Source: Saccharopolyspora endophytica
Lineage (GTDB): Bacteria > Actinomycetota > Actinomycetes > Mycobacteriales > Pseudonocardiaceae
DNA length: 64,000 nt
NCBI RefSeq assembly: GCF_018070075.1
Contig: NZ_JAGPXE010000002.1
Span: 704,023 to 768,022 of the forward strand
Reading direction: 5' to 3'
The notes below the pieces were generated by a model. That model saw only the letters and a list, made by a program, of their open reading frames with translations, made no database searches and was not told the DNA's origin. Shown here piece after piece: positions 1-6,879 of this stretch. Position 1 is the stretch's first letter; the number at the start of each line of letters is the position of its first letter. Both the position numbers and the translations under genes were made by a program.

Positions 1-205
1 CCGGATCCAGCGTGACTCCGTTGGCGTTGGACAGCCGGGTGTTGTCGCGGAACAGCGCGGCGACGTCGGAATGCCGTGACAGCGCCCAGAAATCGAGCTC
101 GGCGTTGTGGTAGACCGGCGCTTCGTCGCGCAGCCGCGCGTAGGTCGGGTAGGGGTCGGCGTGCACGGCGTAGTCGTACGGGCTGAACACGACACCACTG
201 GACAT
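1..205 (-). CDS. Cytochrome P450, N-terminal fragment (cut by window edge)
   Basis: The first 68 codons read MSSGVVFSPYDYAVHADPYP followed by a YARLRDEAPVYHN segment and an SRHSDVAALFRDNTRLS segment. This is the usual P450 N-terminal order: the DPYP..YARLR.EAPV entrance region, then the B-helix. The heme-binding Cys lies outside the window, so the subfamily cannot be assigned. It is divergent from the SDR gene at 375, and the 170 bp between them hold two KstR-like sites, so it is probably a steroid-ring or side-chain hydroxylase under KstR. That function is inferred from context. ATG at 205 is the only good start visible. Confidence 0.8.
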   Translation of the reverse strand, partial: MSSGVVFSPYDYAVHADPYPTYARLRDEAPVYHNAELDFWALSRHSDVAALFRDNTRLSNANGVTLDP

Positions 206-262
206 GTGTCCAGACGCTAGTACGGCTCGGCGCGCTCCGGCAACCCCGCCGAGGGCTGAATC

Positions 263-276
263 GAGAACAAGTTCAT
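263..276. promoter_or_regulatory. KstR-like operator, P450 side (degenerate)
   Basis: GAGAACAAGTTCAT has the AAC-nn-GTT core of the KstR palindrome TnnAACnnGTTnnA. Both outer positions deviate. It lies 58 bp upstream of the P450 start. Confidence 0.5.
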
Positions 277-317
277 CCGCTTTTCAAGGCGTGCTGCAAG
301 GTGGGTTCCCTTTTGTC

Positions 318-331
318 GAGAACGTGTTCTA
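318..331. promoter_or_regulatory. KstR operator, SDR side
   Basis: GAGAACGTGTTCTA contains a perfect 12-bp inverted repeat (AGAAC-GT-GTTCT) and matches TnnAACnnGTTnnA at all but the first position. It lies 44 bp upstream of the SDR start at 375. Confidence 0.75.
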
Positions 332-374
332 GTCTCGGATGCGGACGGCTTCGGCTCGGCAGGGAGGGCGGCGC

Positions 375-1136
375 ATGGGACGGCTCGCGGGAAAGGTCGC
401 ACTGGTCACGGGCGCGGCGCGGGGGCAGGGCGCGGCCATCGCGCGTGGCTTCGTCGCCGAAGGCGCCTCGGTGGTCATCGCCGACATCCTCGACGCTCCG
501 GGCAAGGAACTCGCCGACGAGCTCGGCGAATCCGCCGGCTACGCGCACCTCGACGTCTCCGAGGAGGACGACTGGAGCGACGCCGTCGCCCAGGCCACCG
601 ACGGCTTCGGCCGGCTCGACGTCCTGGTCAACAACGCAGGCGTGCTCATGTTCTCCGCGCTGGAGGACACCTCGCTGGCCGACTACGAGCGCATCGTGCG
701 GGTCAACCAGTTCGGCACCTTCCTCGGCATGCGCGCCGCAGCCCCCGCGCTCACCGAGGCCGGTGGCGGTTCGATCGTGAACTTCTCCTCCGTCGAAGGC
801 CTCGGCGGCATGCCGCACCTGGTCGCCTACACCGCGAGCAAGTTCGCCATCCGGGGCATGACCAAGGCCGCGGCCATGGAGCTCGGGCCGCGCAACATCC
901 GCGTCAACTCCGTGCACCCCGGTATGTTCGACACCGGCATGACCCGGGAGTTCACCGGCGAGGGAACCGACCTCAGCCCCATCGGCGAGATGGTCCCGCT
1001 CGGCCGCATCGGCCAACCCGAGGACATCGTCGGACTCGTGGTGTTCCTCGCCAGCGAGGAGAGCACCTACTGCACGGGCGCTGAATTCGTGGCGGACGGC
1101 GGGGCCACCGCCACCCACGCCTACTACCGGCGCTGA
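375..1136 (+). CDS. fabG3: SDR oxidoreductase, 3alpha(20beta)-hydroxysteroid dehydrogenase type
   Basis: A classical short-chain dehydrogenase of 253 aa. It has the cofactor motif TGAARGQG near residue 12, NNAG near residue 88 and the catalytic Ser plus YTASK further on. The sequence and spacing (GKVALVTG, DILD, SSVEGLGG, NSVHPG) closely resemble mycobacterial FabG3 (Rv2002), an NADH-dependent 3alpha,20beta-hydroxysteroid dehydrogenase. The start is ATG 375, set by the purine-rich RBS AGGGAGGG at 361-368. An in-frame ATG at 339 lacks such a site. A KstR-type operator sits just upstream, which supports a role in sterol metabolism. The substrate is inferred from family resemblance. Confidence 0.85.
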   Translation: MGRLAGKVALVTGAARGQGAAIARGFVAEGASVVIADILDAPGKELADELGESAGYAHLDVSEEDDWSDAVAQATDGFGRLDVLVNNAGVLMFSALEDTSLADYERIVRVNQFGTFLGMRAAAPALTEAGGGSIVNFSSVEGLGGMPHLVAYTASKFAIRGMTKAAAMELGPRNIRVNSVHPGMFDTGMTREFTGEGTDLSPIGEMVPLGRIGQPEDIVGLVVFLASEESTYCTGAEFVADGGATATHAYYRR

Positions 1137-1206
1137 AACGCGGTGCCGCGAGCGCGGTTCCGGTGATCGCCTGACGAGTCCTGCGACGTCGACGTGAGGA
1201 GTGGGT

Positions 1207-2205
1207 GTGGGCGCTGAAGTCGTCATCGAGGGGTTGAGCAAGTCCTTCGGACCGCAGACGATCTGGCGGGACGTGGGCTTCACGCTGCCGCAGGGCGAGG
1301 TCTCGGCGTTGCTCGGCCCGTCCGGGACCGGCAAGTCGGTGTTCCTCAAGTCCATGATCGGACTGCTCAAGCCGGAGAACGGGCGCTGCCTGGTCAACGG
1401 CGTGGACATCTGCTCGTGCAGCGAGCACGAGCTCTACGAGATCCGCAAGCTCTTCGGCGTGCTGTTCCAGGACGGGGCGCTGTTCGGGTCCATGGACCTG
1501 TTCGACAACGTCGCGTTCCCGCTGCGCGAGCACACCCGCAAGACCGAGGCCGAGATCCGCCGCATCGTGCTCGAACGCATGGAGATGGTCGGCCTGTCCG
1601 GGGCCGAGGACAAGCTGCCGGGGGAGATCTCCGGCGGGATGCGCAAGCGTGCGGGACTCGCCCGCGCCCTCGTGCTCGACCCGCAGATCATCCTCTGCGA
1701 CGAACCGGACTCCGGGCTGGACCCGGTGCGCACCGCCTACCTCTCGCAGCTGCTCATCGACATCAACGCGCACCTGGACGCCACGATCCTGATCGTCACC
1801 CACAACATCAACCTGGCCCGGACCGTGCCCGACAACCTGGGCATGCTCTTCCGCCGCGAACTCGTCCTGTTCGGACCGCGCGAAGTCCTGCTCACCAGCG
1901 AAGACCCGGTGGTGGCGCAGTTCCTCAGCGGCGACAAGACCGGCCCGATCGGCATGAGCGAGGAGAAGGACCAGGCGAGCATCGACCGCGAGCGCCAGTG
2001 GCTGGCCAGCGGGCAGATCGCCGCCGAGCAGCGCGTGGTCGGCGTGCCACCGCAGCTGCCCGTCAGCGCCGGGCTGCCGGAACGTCAGGCCGTGCAGCGG
2101 CGGAAGAACCGCGTCATGGGCATGCTCGACCAGCTTCCGCCCGCCGCGCGGGACAGCGTGCTGCGCAGCATCAACGATCAGCCGGCCGCAGCACCCGGTC
2201 GGTGA
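1207..2205 (+). CDS. mceG: Mce transporter ATPase MceG (Mkl family)
   Basis: An ABC ATPase that energises Mce lipid and sterol importers together with YrbE permeases. Visible motifs are Walker A GPSGTGKS (37-44), signature SGGMRKR (142-148), Walker B IILCDE (161-166) and the H-loop THN. The C-terminal tail of about 90 residues past the nucleotide-binding domain is typical of MceG and Mkl proteins. GTG 1207 is preferred because AGGAG (1197-1201) is then 5 nt away; the in-frame GTG at 1201 abuts that site. The 3' end overlaps the convergent TetR gene by 35 bp. In Mycobacterium mceG is unlinked to mce operons; here it is 9.5 kb from mce4 and near kstR. Confidence 0.9.
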   Translation: MGAEVVIEGLSKSFGPQTIWRDVGFTLPQGEVSALLGPSGTGKSVFLKSMIGLLKPENGRCLVNGVDICSCSEHELYEIRKLFGVLFQDGALFGSMDLFDNVAFPLREHTRKTEAEIRRIVLERMEMVGLSGAEDKLPGEISGGMRKRAGLARALVLDPQIILCDEPDSGLDPVRTAYLSQLLIDINAHLDATILIVTHNINLARTVPDNLGMLFRRELVLFGPREVLLTSEDPVVAQFLSGDKTGPIGMSEEKDQASIDRERQWLASGQIAAEQRVVGVPPQLPVSAGLPERQAVQRRKNRVMGMLDQLPPAARDSVLRSINDQPAAAPGR

Positions 2206-2740
2206 TGCCCGCCAGGTGCGAGGCCATGTCCTCCATCGGCAGGTACCCGCTGCCCACCAGCACCAGCGAACCCACGAACGCCGTCATCACGGCATCCAGC
2301 GCCGACGGGTCGGCCTCGCCGACGGCGTCGTTCAGCCGCCGGTAGACCTCCTGGCCGATCTCGTCGCGCAGCCGCTTGACCTCCTGCTGATCGGCCAGCA
2401 GCGCCGTGGTGCACGCCCGCACCAGCGCCGGTTCGGAGGCCAGCATCTGAGCGATCGTGTCCACCACCTGCGCGACGTCCGCGCCCGGCTTGCCGGTGCG
2501 GTCCTCGCCGCTGGGCGGCAACGCCTGGACGCGCTTCCAGAACACGGCCGTGACCAGGTGTTCCTTGGAGGAGAAGTAGGAGTAGGCGGTGGCTCGGGAG
2601 ACCTCGGCGCGCTCGGCCACCGACCGCACGGTCAAAGCTCCGAAACCGCGTTCCTCCAGCTCGTCGACCGTGGCGTCCAGCAACCGGCGAACGGTCTCGG
2701 CGCGTTTGCCTTCCAAGAACTGACGGACGGGCTCGGTCAT
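2171..2740 (-). CDS. TetR-family transcriptional regulator
   Basis: A 189-aa protein with an N-terminal TetR helix-turn-helix (LTVRSVAERAEVSRATAYSY, then FSSKEHL, residues about 36-62) and an all-helical ligand domain. It is not KstR or KstR2 by sequence, and its ligand is unknown. A KstR-like operator at 2970 lies about 230 bp upstream of its start, and its 3' end overlaps mceG tail-to-tail, so it may be part of the sterol circuit. That is inference. Confidence 0.85.
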   Translation of the reverse strand: MTEPVRQFLEGKRAETVRRLLDATVDELEERGFGALTVRSVAERAEVSRATAYSYFSSKEHLVTAVFWKRVQALPPSGEDRTGKPGADVAQVVDTIAQMLASEPALVRACTTALLADQQEVKRLRDEIGQEVYRRLNDAVGEADPSALDAVMTAFVGSLVLVGSGYLPMEDMASHLAGITDRVLRPADR

Positions 2741-2969
2741 GACGATGAGCCTAACGCTCGGGGTTCGTGGTCTCTTTGCGTGGCGGTGCGGGTGGCGGAA
2801 CCTGGCACGCCTTCTGGCTCCGGGATCCGCGACTTGAGTATGTCGATATACGCGGCGCTGCGGCTGTCCTCCCCAGAAGACGTGTCAGAACCCGCGGCGG
2901 TGCCGGTTGCTCAGGTGGGGCAAAGAGAAAGCGACTTCGTCGCTTGGTGTGTTTGGCTCAATTCGGAAC

Positions 2970-2983
2970 GATAACGTGTTCTA
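2970..2983. promoter_or_regulatory. KstR operator upstream of the TetR gene
   Basis: GATAACGTGTTCTA matches TnnAACnnGTTnnA except for the first base. It lies 15 bp beyond the kstR stop and 230 bp upstream of the TetR gene, which fits a promoter for that gene. The 258-bp gap 2741-2997 otherwise shows no gene. Confidence 0.6.
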
Positions 2984-2997
2984 CGTCTTGGGGAATT

Positions 2998-3624
2998 TCA
3001 GCGGAGGAGGAGGCGGACTGTGAGTTCGAGGCGGTTGGAGACGTCTGTGGCGGAGGCTCTGCGGGTCACCCAGGCGACGAGGTTCGACAGCCAGACGTCG
3101 CCGATCACGCGGGCCACGGCCACCTGCTCCTCGCTGGGCTCGCCGTCGCTCATCACCGCGATGAACATGGCCTCCATCATGCGGTTGGCCAGGTCGACCT
3201 CGGTGGCTGCCGAGGCGTCCGCCGACATCAGCGCGCGGGTGACCGCCTCGGAGAGGTTCGGGTTGCGCTGGAACGCGCGGGTGAGCCGGCTCAGCACGAA
3301 CAGCAGCCGCTCGTAGGGCGAATCGCCGCGGATCGGCGCGCGGTCCAGGCGTTCCTGGATGCGCTCCAGCTCGCGGACCAGGCTCGCCACCAGCAGGTGG
3401 ATCTTGGACGGGAAGTAGCGGTACAGCGTGCCCAGCGCGACGTCGGCGCGCTCGGCGACGGCGCGCATCTGCACCGCGTCGAAACCGCCCTTGTCGGCCA
3501 GGGCGACGGTCGCGTCGAGGATCCGCTTGCGGCGGTCGCGCTGGGCGGTGGCGGTGAGCTCGTCGTCGGCCATCGCGTTGAGCGCGTGTCCGCCCTGGCC
3601 GTTCCGGTTGGCGGCAGAACTCAT
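2998..3624 (-). CDS. kstR: KstR, TetR-family repressor of cholesterol catabolism
   Basis: A 208-aa protein with near line-by-line resemblance to mycobacterial KstR (Rv3574). It has AQRDRRKRILDATVALADKG, VQMRAVAERADVALGTLYRY and FPSKIHLLV in the HTH domain, and the family-diagnostic DVWLSNLVAWVTRRASATDVSN stretch near the C-terminus. In Mycobacterium and Rhodococcus KstR represses sterol uptake and ring-degradation genes and is released by 3-oxo-cholestenoyl-CoA type ligands. ATG 3624 is chosen because GGGGG lies 8-12 nt upstream. A later in-frame ATG (MADDELTA, residue 18) is possible. The gene follows kshA and the small CxxC gene on the same strand, with a 107-bp gap that contains a KstR site, so autoregulation is likely. 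Confidence 0.93.
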   Translation of the reverse strand: MSSAANRNGQGGHALNAMADDELTATAQRDRRKRILDATVALADKGGFDAVQMRAVAERADVALGTLYRYFPSKIHLLVASLVRELERIQERLDRAPIRGDSPYERLLFVLSRLTRAFQRNPNLSEAVTRALMSADASAATEVDLANRMMEAMFIAVMSDGEPSEEQVAVARVIGDVWLSNLVAWVTRRASATDVSNRLELTVRLLLR

Positions 3625-3701
3625 CGACGCAACGCCCCCTAGCGCATCGGCGGAAAGGCGTTGGCGCGCCAACCGCAAGATCACGTTAACACGGTGTGAT
3701 C

Positions 3702-3715
3702 GGTAACCCGTTCCA
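3702..3715. promoter_or_regulatory. KstR operator upstream of kstR
   Basis: GGTAACCCGTTCCA matches TnnAACnnGTTnnA at every position but the first, 78 bp upstream of kstR. A weaker dyad (ATCAC ... GTGAT, 3680-3700) adjoins it. This fits autorepression. Confidence 0.55.
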
Positions 3716-3731
3716 CCGGTGTTCTCGGAAA

Positions 3732-4031
3732 TCACTCCTTGATTTCGGGAACTTCCAGGATTCCTTCGCGGAGCGCGTGCTCGATGGTGGCGCGCAACCG
3801 GGGGCAGGTGTCCACGAGCGCCGGGTGCTCGCCCTCGGCGATGCGGGCGGCGATCTCCGGGCAGTCGCCGGTCGAGGTGGTCCACTGGATGCTGGTCTGC
3901 TCCGGGCTGAGCTTCTTGACCAGCACCCGCACCCCGCACGTGGCGCAGGGCAGCGGGCGCAGTCCGCCCTCCAGGTAGAGCCGCTGATCGGCGGTCGTGC
4001 TGGCGGGGACGTCGGTGCGGGCGGCCGTCAT
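3732..4031 (-). CDS. Small CxxC protein translationally coupled to kshA (unknown function)
   Basis: A 99-aa protein. Near the middle it has PCATCGVRVLVKK, then WTTSTGDCPEIA and VDTCPRLRATIEHAL. The four cysteines (CxxC plus two single Cys) could bind a metal or an Fe-S centre. The start ATG overlaps the kshA stop (ATGA, 4028-4031), so it should be made with KshA. A small uncharacterised gene also follows kshA in mycobacteria, and I suspect this is its homologue. It is not the KshB reductase, which would be about 340 aa with FAD, NAD and 2Fe-2S domains. No function is proposed with confidence. Confidence 0.75.
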   Translation of the reverse strand: MTAARTDVPASTTADQRLYLEGGLRPLPCATCGVRVLVKKLSPEQTSIQWTTSTGDCPEIAARIAEGEHPALVDTCPRLRATIEHALREGILEVPEIKE

Positions 4032-5185
4032 GACGTGCCGGCTCCCTCCGACTCGCGCCGGGCCAGGTTCTCGGCGACCTCGGCCTCCCACGCCTGCACG
4101 GCGCGCGTGGTGTCCACCTCGAACTCGAAGCGGGAGGTCATCTCCTCGCTGACGTCCTCGACGTCCACGTAGAACTGGTCGTACCAGCGGCGGAGCTGGT
4201 AGACCGGCCCGTCCTCCTCGACCAGCAGCGGGTTGTCGATCCGGGACTTGTTCCGCCAGATCTCCACGTCCTGGAGGAACCCGACGCCGAAGGACTTGGC
4301 GAACTTGCCCGCCACCATGTCGGCCTGCTCGTCGTCGAGACCGGGCAACTTCTTGACCGAAACGCCCCACTGGAGGACGAAGCTCGTCGGCGAGATCGGG
4401 TAGTGGCAGTTGATGAGGTAGGCGTCGATCGGCGTGCCCTTGAACTCGGTCCACAGCCGGTTGATCATGTACGAGGGCCCGTAGTAGCTGGCTTCCGAGC
4501 GCAGCGTGGTGTCGTCGCCGGCGTAGTTGCCCTGCGAGGCGCCCACGTCGGGACGTCCGCGCGAGTGCAGGTGCTGGGTGGCGACGTGGCCCTCGAAGAT
4601 GTTCTTGAAGTACGTCGGGAAGGCGAAGTGCACGTAGAAGAAGTGCGCCATGTCCACGACGTTGTCGATGATCTCGCGGCAGTTGGAGTTGTCGATCTGC
4701 ACGCGGTCCCAGGTCCAGTTCGACCACTCGTCGGTGAAGACCTCGTCGATCCGCGGGATCGTGACCTCCGCGGGCGGCGGGTTGCCCTGCGGGTCGTGGT
4801 AGACGAACAGCTGCTTGTTCTCCTGCAGCGTCAGCCACGAGCGCGTGCGTGCGCGGCCGGGAACCCGCTTGGCGTAGGGGATGGAGGTGCAGCGGCCGTT
4901 GCCACCCCAGCGCCAGTCGTGGAAGGGGCAGGCAACCGAGTCGCCCTTGATCTCGCCCTGGGTGAGGTCGCCGCCCATGTGCCTGCAGTAGCCGTCGAGC
5001 ACGTGCAGCTCGCCCCGGCTGTCGGCGAAGACCACGAGCTTGGTGCCGAACGCGTGCACCGCGTGCGGCTTGCCGTCCTGGAACTCCTCGACGGGGCCCA
5101 GGCAGTGCCACCCCCGAGCGAACCGTTGTGGCGGGGCACCGGCATCGATCGTGCGCACCCCGTGCTCACGCTCCGTCCCGCTCAT
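4028..5185 (-). CDS. kshA: 3-ketosteroid 9alpha-monooxygenase, oxygenase subunit KshA
   Basis: A 385-aa Rieske oxygenase that, with the reductase KshB, 9alpha-hydroxylates androstadienedione-type steroids and so opens ring B. The Rieske motif is visible as Cys67-x-His69 ... Cys86-x2-His89 (CRHMGG, CPFHDW). The mononuclear iron ligands are His181 and His186 in DMAHFFYVHF, with Asp306 in GFLQDVEIW. Long stretches match mycobacterial KshA (ARGWHCLG, DGYCRHMGGDL, NCREIIDNV, PTYFKNIFEGH, VYQLRRWY). It heads an operon with the small CxxC gene and probably kstR. Two consensus KstR operators lie within 110 bp upstream. No kshB is seen in the window. Confidence 0.96.
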   Translation of the reverse strand: MSGTEREHGVRTIDAGAPPQRFARGWHCLGPVEEFQDGKPHAVHAFGTKLVVFADSRGELHVLDGYCRHMGGDLTQGEIKGDSVACPFHDWRWGGNGRCTSIPYAKRVPGRARTRSWLTLQENKQLFVYHDPQGNPPPAEVTIPRIDEVFTDEWSNWTWDRVQIDNSNCREIIDNVVDMAHFFYVHFAFPTYFKNIFEGHVATQHLHSRGRPDVGASQGNYAGDDTTLRSEASYYGPSYMINRLWTEFKGTPIDAYLINCHYPISPTSFVLQWGVSVKKLPGLDDEQADMVAGKFAKSFGVGFLQDVEIWRNKSRIDNPLLVEEDGPVYQLRRWYDQFYVDVEDVSEEMTSRFEFEVDTTRAVQAWEAEVAENLARRESEGAGTS

Positions 5186-5215
5186 CGCGTCCCTCCATCA
5201 GTCATGTGTTGTATG

Positions 5216-5229
5216 TGAAACAGGTTATA
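5216..5229. promoter_or_regulatory. KstR operator 1 of kshA (perfect consensus)
   Basis: TGAAACAGGTTATA matches TnnAACnnGTTnnA at all defined positions, 31 bp upstream of kshA. Confidence 0.8.
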
Positions 5230-5280
5230 GGAATAGGGGTCGGCCACGCCATCTGTTGACGTTGCTCGATTGGAGGAAAT

Positions 5281-5294
5281 TAGAACAAGTTATA
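5281..5294. promoter_or_regulatory. KstR operator 2 of kshA, overlapping the fadD17 stop codon
   Basis: TAGAACAAGTTATA is a perfect TnnAACnnGTTnnA match centred 65 bp from operator 1. The fadD17 TAA (5290-5292 on the minus strand) lies inside it. Confidence 0.8.
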
Positions 5295-6879
5295 GATTTT
5301 GAGGTCGGTAGGTGTCCTCGACGCGGCGCCACACCGGATCGCGAGTCCGGACGCCCTCCGCGGCGAGCTCGCGCTTGAGCACCTTGTGCGTGGAGGTCCG
5401 GGGCAGCTCGGACACCAGCCGGACGTAGCTCGGCCACTGCTTGGGCCCCAGATCCGCCTGCGCCGTCAGGAAGTCGTCCAGCGACGCCGGGTCGAACCCG
5501 TCGGTGGTGGTGATCGCCGCCATCACCGAATCACCCACCTCCGCCGGTCCCGCGTAGACAGCGACCTCCTGGATCTGGGGGTGGCGCAGCAGGATTCGCT
5601 CGATCGGTGCTGCGCCCAGGTTCTCGCCGTCCACCCGGAGCCAGTCGCTCGAACGCCCCGCGAAGTAGCAGAAGCCGTCCGCGTCGAGGTAGCCGAGGTC
5701 GCCGCTCCAGTACATGCCGTCGCGCATCCGCTCCGCGTCGGCCTCCGGCGCCCCGTAGTAGCCGGCGAACCAGCCGGGCCCGGTGGTGTTGACCAGCTCG
5801 CCGATCGCCGCCTCGCCGTTGAGCAGCAGGCCGGAGTCGTCGAACTCCGCCGCCGGGCAGGGCTTTCCGGTGTCCGGGTCGAAGACCGCGACACCGTCGG
5901 TGGCCTTGCCCAGCGCGCCCGGAGGGGTGTCCGCGGTGCGGGTGACCGCGATACCGCCCTCCGAGGAGCCGAAGCCGTCGACGACGTGGCAGCCGAAGCG
6001 CTCCGCGAAACGCGCGATGTCGCGCTGGTTGCCCTCGTTGCCGTAGACGACGCGCAGCGGGTTGTCGGCGTCGTCCGATCTCGCCGGGGTGGCCAGCACG
6101 TAGGACAGCGGCGTGCCGACGTAGTTGGCGTAGGTCGCGCCGTAGCGCCGCACGTCCGGCAGGAAGCCGGAGGCCGAGAACTTCGGCCGCAGGGCCAGCG
6201 CCGCGCCCGCCGCCAGCCCGACCGACCAGCCCGCCATCAGGGCGTTGGAGTGGAACAGCGGCATCGAGACGTAGGCGACGTCCTCGTCGCCGAGCCCGAA
6301 GCGCTCGGCCAGCATCCGGCCCGGGAAGGCGATCTTGGCGTGGGTGCAGCGCACCGCCTTCGGATCGCCCCCGGTGCCCGAGGTGAACACCAGGACCAGC
6401 AGGTCGTCGCCGCGGGCGGGCACCGGGTTCAGGGGCGCACCGGCGTGCCTGTCGAGCTCGCGGTGCCAGGATTCCAGCGCGAAGACCTCGATCCCGTCGA
6501 GGTCCAGGTCCTCCAGCAGCGGCGCGTAGGCGGCGTCGGCGAGCACGATCCGGCAGTCGGCCAGGCGGATGTCGCGTTCCAGCGCCGCGCCCCTGCGGGT
6601 CGGGTTGAGGCCGACCACCACCGAACCCGACAGCGCGGCACCGCCGAGCAGGAACGAGAACTCCGGGACGTTGTCCAGCAGCACGCCGATGTGCGGCGGC
6701 TCGCCGGAGGGCAGCAGCTCCCGCAGCAGCGCGGCGCGTTCCGCGCTGTGCCGGACGTGCTCGGCCCACGTCCACTCGCCGTCCTCGGTGCGCAGTCCCG
6801 GCCGGTGGTCGTCGGCCCTGGCCAGCAGCAGTTCGGTGACCGTCGGCATCACCTCCGGCCGCGACAGCGCCGAGCTCAT
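5290..6879 (-). CDS. fadD17: Steroid-side-chain acyl-CoA synthetase FadD17-like
   Basis: A 529-aa ANL-superfamily adenylating enzyme. It has the AMP-binding P-loop LVFTSGTGGDPKAVRCTH, the GFGSSEGG motif, the YWSGDLGYLDADGFCYFAGR core with hinge, and a C-terminal catalytic Lys region (RTSTHKVLKREL). The order fadE26-fadE27-fadD17, divergent from hsd4A-yrbE4-mce4, is that of Mycobacterium tuberculosis Rv3504-Rv3506. There FadD17 activates steroids with partly degraded side chains as CoA thioesters. The start ATG 6879 overlaps the fadE27 stop (ATGA); an ATG ten codons later is the alternative. The last codons run into a KstR operator. Confidence 0.88.
   Translation of the reverse strand: MSSALSRPEVMPTVTELLLARADDHRPGLRTEDGEWTWAEHVRHSAERAALLRELLPSGEPPHIGVLLDNVPEFSFLLGGAALSGSVVVGLNPTRRGAALERDIRLADCRIVLADAAYAPLLEDLDLDGIEVFALESWHRELDRHAGAPLNPVPARGDDLLVLVFTSGTGGDPKAVRCTHAKIAFPGRMLAERFGLGDEDVAYVSMPLFHSNALMAGWSVGLAAGAALALRPKFSASGFLPDVRRYGATYANYVGTPLSYVLATPARSDDADNPLRVVYGNEGNQRDIARFAERFGCHVVDGFGSSEGGIAVTRTADTPPGALGKATDGVAVFDPDTGKPCPAAEFDDSGLLLNGEAAIGELVNTTGPGWFAGYYGAPEADAERMRDGMYWSGDLGYLDADGFCYFAGRSSDWLRVDGENLGAAPIERILLRHPQIQEVAVYAGPAEVGDSVMAAITTTDGFDPASLDDFLTAQADLGPKQWPSYVRLVSELPRTSTHKVLKRELAAEGVRTRDPVWRRVEDTYRPQNL

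Noticed and set aside
2767..3642. Plus-strand open frame of 291 codons over the kstR region
   Set aside because: Antisense to kstR for most of its length. The translated sequence has no recognisable domain.
3680..3700. ATCAC...GTGAT dyad upstream of kstR as a second KstR operator
   Set aside because: The core reads AAC-AC-GGT rather than AAC-nn-GTT and the flanks do not fit. The neighbouring site at 3702 is the better match.
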